8,045 nt of DNA, taken from assembly GCA_938092195.1 (NCBI GenBank), contig CALKHD010000073.1:1-8045 (forward strand), given 5' to 3'. Position numbers and translations under genes: made by a program. Source of the stretch: an uncultured Flavobacteriales bacterium (GTDB taxonomy: Bacteria > Bacteroidota > Bacteroidia > Flavobacteriales_D > Sanyastnellaceae). Shown here piece after piece: positions 5,846 to 8,045 of this stretch. The notes below the pieces were generated by a model. The model was not told the DNA's origin and ran no database searches. It saw nothing but the letters and a program-made list of their open reading frames with translations. The stretch's first letter is position 1. Each line of letters opens with the position of its first letter.

Positions 5846-8045
5846 GGCGGGTGTGTTCAATCACCGCTCCATTTTCCCCTGGCTGAATCACCTGGATCAG
5901 ATAAGATCCCGGCACCAAACCAGACGTCGAAACGGCCATCTTTCGGCCGCCTGTCCAACGCGCTGTGGAGAGGATTCGACCTGTCAAATCCAGCCATTGC
6001 ACTTCGGCTCCTTCTAAGGCTCCTGTAGAGAAATTCAGCCACAGAGACTCTCCTGAGCGGATGGGATTGGGACTGACCTCCAGGCTTGCCCCTGCGAGCA
6101 CACCGCCGATGCCGTTGGCTGTGGCGCAAGGGTCCACCAAATAGGGAACTGCATTTTGATACATGCTGTTGACCACCTCTGTGATGCCTTGAATGCAAAG
6201 CGTCTCTGTGGGCGCCTCTGTCCAGTAAATCCGGCACAACGAGGCCCATTCGTAATGCTTGGACATGGATTCATTTTCGTAGCTCAACCCTATGATGGTG
6301 CCACCGCCCAGCGCATGCGAGGGCTGAATGCTGTATTCCAATGGGTCTACCAGGCTCACGGCCTGCTGAATGCCACAGCTCACATCGAACTGGTATCCCA
6401 GAATCCGGTTGTGGGGATTGAGCACTTCCACATCGAAAAAGCCTTGTTCCCAGTTGACTTCACCCAACCGGAACCACACACTGTCGTACGGATTCACAAT
6501 GTGAGGTGCGGGAAACTGACACTTGTCGTGAAATCCCGCACTGTCGGGACTCTCATGGGCAATGTCCCAATATTGGCAGCGGGCCATCAATGCCGCATCG
6601 GACACGGTGAGCTCACCGTCTTGGTCCAGGTCATTGCACGCGGCTGGCGAGAGGTCATTGCCCAGAATTCCGTCCACATAGGCTTCGGCATCGGTGAGGT
6701 CCTGATCGGCATCCAAATCCAAGTCTCCCATGAGCGCAGTGCCGCCGCAGTCTCCATTGCAGTCCATTTGCGCCGTGCCGTAAGGCTCACCCGTGCAATC
6801 CACCAGTTGAGCACAATCGTCCCAAATGTTGACCTCAAGTTCTCCTGAACTTCTGTCCATCTGAATGCAGACCACACCCCAGTTGTTTTCGTAGTCGTTC
6901 TCCTGACGGCCCAATGCATCTGGACTGTAATCCCAATTCACGCGCACCACCAAGTGATACACGCCATCGGCAATCCCAGTCACGTCGATCCATTGGCAGG
7001 AAAGTCCTGCCCCATATATGTCTCCGCAGTGGGCAGAGATGCCCATGTTGGAACATCCGTATTGGAAGGTTCCGCCATCGCTGCATTCTAAGTCCATGAC
7101 ACAAAATCCGTTCTTGAACCCGATGGGCAGCATTTGACCATCCATGGTGAACAGGTCGTACTTGGCGTACCCCTTGTAATGCCAATGGTTGTGGCAATCA
7201 CCCCATTCAAACTGCTGTGTGGAGTCACTTTCGGCCGTGGTGCCGATGTAGTAATCGATGTCTCCAATGTTCTTGATGTGGGTGGTGAAGCGCACCAATT
7301 CCCGCTCACCGTAACCATTGAGGCACCCTTCTACGATGTAGCAGTTGTTTTCATCCACCATCATGGTTTCGGCTTGAAGGCTGTTTTCGATGGCGCTTTC
7401 GACCACCATCAAATCCGGACCGGTACACAGCGGATCACCCGGGTAAATGCAGCTTCCGTTGTCCAACTCGGCCGCAGGATTGTAGTTGCAGGCCGTTTCA
7501 TCGGTGCAGCCCTCAGGCAGTCCGACATAAGCCAATGTCCAGTCAAAGTCAGCGCAGCCCTCTCCTTCAGCACCGAGGTCAGCAAACCGGATCCAATAGG
7601 TGACGCCTCCTTCCAACAGCACGCTGAGCTGTGCGCTTTCTGCATTGTCTTCGCAACCACCCTGGTTGTCATCGTAATAGATGGACCCCTCATTGGTGTC
7701 GTCGAAGTTGTTCATGTTGCAGTAATCGTAGATCCACAACCGCGTGTTGCACCCCGATCCGCAGCTCGACAAGGCGAACATGCCATTGTTGGGCGGGGTG
7801 AACGTCCACCATTGAACGTGGACATCCGCAGACAATGTCCCATAGTCGTCCTCGGTCAATTCAATGGCCTCTGAACACGTCCAGCCCGGCGGGCAATCGA
7901 TGGGGTGACTTTGACCATAACCGTAGTTGCCACTGTCTGCCACAAGCATCTTCTCCTGAAGCCTCTCAATTGTTCCAGTACCCGGCCCATCGCTAGCGCC
8001 GTTGTTCGCGTCGGCCTTGTCGGCATCGTCGAGTTGTTTGAGATA
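5829..8045 (-). CDS. Secreted lysyl oxidase with PPC-like, dockerin, cohesin-like and type IX sorting regions, 5'-truncated by window edge
   Basis: Copper amine oxidase of the lysyl oxidase (LOX) family, predicted to oxidise lysine or other primary amines to aldehydes outside the cell. Residues count from the internal ATG at 7949, but the frame stays open to 8045 and that Met is not followed by a signal peptide, so the N-terminus is missing. Order: pre-peptidase C-like beta domain about 20-145 (VQWWTFTPPNNG, LWIYDYCN); GCTDETACNYNP motif 147-158; LOX domain about 178-366; dockerin type I pair about 409-458 with Ca loops near D411/D413/D415 and D440/D442/D444; cohesin-like beta region about 490-600; linker; type IX sorting domain about 622-706 (SPNPIRSG, LVPGSYLIQV). 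In LOX, CHNHWH gives copper ligands His253, His255 and His257. Lys279 (GFKNG) and Tyr312 (DIYGAG, followed by CQWID) match human LOX Lys320 and Tyr355, which form the LTQ cofactor. Many cysteines suggest disulfides. The substrate is unknown, and the tail predicts export across both membranes. Confidence 0.92.
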   Translation of the reverse strand, partial: YLKQLDDADKADANNGASDGPGTGTIERLQEKMLVADSGNYGYGQSHPIDCPPGWTCSEAIELTEDDYGTLSADVHVQWWTFTPPNNGMFALSSCGSGCNTRLWIYDYCNMNNFDDTNEGSIYYDDNQGGCEDNAESAQLSVLLEGGVTYWIRFADLGAEGEGCADFDWTLAYVGLPEGCTDETACNYNPAAELDNGSCIYPGDPLCTGPDLMVVESAIENSLQAETMMVDENNCYIVEGCLNGYGERELVRFTTHIKNIGDIDYYIGTTAESDSTQQFEWGDCHNHWHYKGYAKYDLFTMDGQMLPIGFKNGFCVMDLECSDGGTFQYGCSNMGISAHCGDIYGAGLSCQWIDVTGIADGVYHLVVRVNWDYSPDALGRQENDYENNWGVVCIQMDRSSGELEVNIWDDCAQLVDCTGEPYGTAQMDCNGDCGGTALMGDLDLDADQDLTDAEAYVDGILGNDLSPAACNDLDQDGELTVSDAALMARCQYWDIAHESPDSAGFHDKCQFPAPHIVNPYDSVWFRLGEVNWEQGFFDVEVLNPHNRILGYQFDVSCGIQQAVSLVDPLEYSIQPSHALGGGTIIGLSYENESMSKHYEWASLCRIYWTEAPTETLCIQGITEVVNSMYQNAVPYLVDPCATANGIGGVLAGASLEVSPNPIRSGESLWLNFSTGALEGAEVQWLDLTGRILSTARWTGGRKMAVSTSGLVPGSYLIQVIQPGENGAVIEHTRRVTVR

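Noticed and set aside
6156..6848. Plus-strand open frame opposite the lysyl oxidase gene, with a similar one at 7134-7874
   Set aside because: The minus strand encodes recognisable LOX, dockerin and sorting domains here; the plus-strand translations look like antisense shadows with no family features.

Overview
The window looks like chromosomal DNA of a Bacteroidota bacterium, probably Flavobacteriales-like. The best evidence is the minus-strand gene at the right end. It encodes a secreted multidomain protein that ends in a type IX secretion (Por) C-terminal sorting domain and carries the 'GCTDETACNYNP' type cysteine motif common in that phylum. GC content is fairly high by eye (about 55-60%), and no start in the window has a convincing Shine-Dalgarno sequence, which also fits Bacteroidota. 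The window is almost entirely coding. No non-coding stretch exceeds about 50 bases, and I see no RNA genes, mobile elements, CRISPR arrays or long repeats.

Layout. (1) From the left edge to 2792 (+) is the 3' part of a fused isobutyryl-CoA mutase gene, icmF: a G-protein chaperone domain followed by the mutase domain, with the B12-binding domain cut off by the window edge. (2) 2764-3519 (+) encodes a sulfotransferase-like P-loop protein. (3) 3519-4424 (+) encodes a class IV aminotransferase-like protein, overlapping the previous gene by one base. (4) 4473-4949 (+) encodes a small membrane protein of unknown function. (5) 4985-5842 (+) encodes an EamA/DMT-family transporter. These five are tightly packed and probably co-transcribed. 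(6) 5829 to the right edge (-) is a convergent gene, overlapping the transporter tail to tail by 14 bases, for a secreted bacterial lysyl oxidase with PPC-like, LOX, dockerin, cohesin-like and type IX sorting regions.

How the genes may work together. IcmF interconverts isobutyryl-CoA and n-butyryl-CoA, and isobutyryl-CoA is the product of valine transamination and oxidation. An aminotransferase-like gene beside it first suggests branched-chain amino acid catabolism. However, that protein has His161 where class IV aminotransferases have the PLP Schiff-base lysine, so it is unlikely to be an ordinary transaminase. Its tight pairing with a sulfotransferase-like protein resembles the domain order I recall for the plant 'branched-chain aminotransferase-like' fusion proteins. 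This sulfotransferase-like plus Lys-to-His class IV pair is the best candidate for an undescribed system here. The second highlight is the lysyl oxidase, which keeps all three copper histidines and both residues of the LTQ cofactor.
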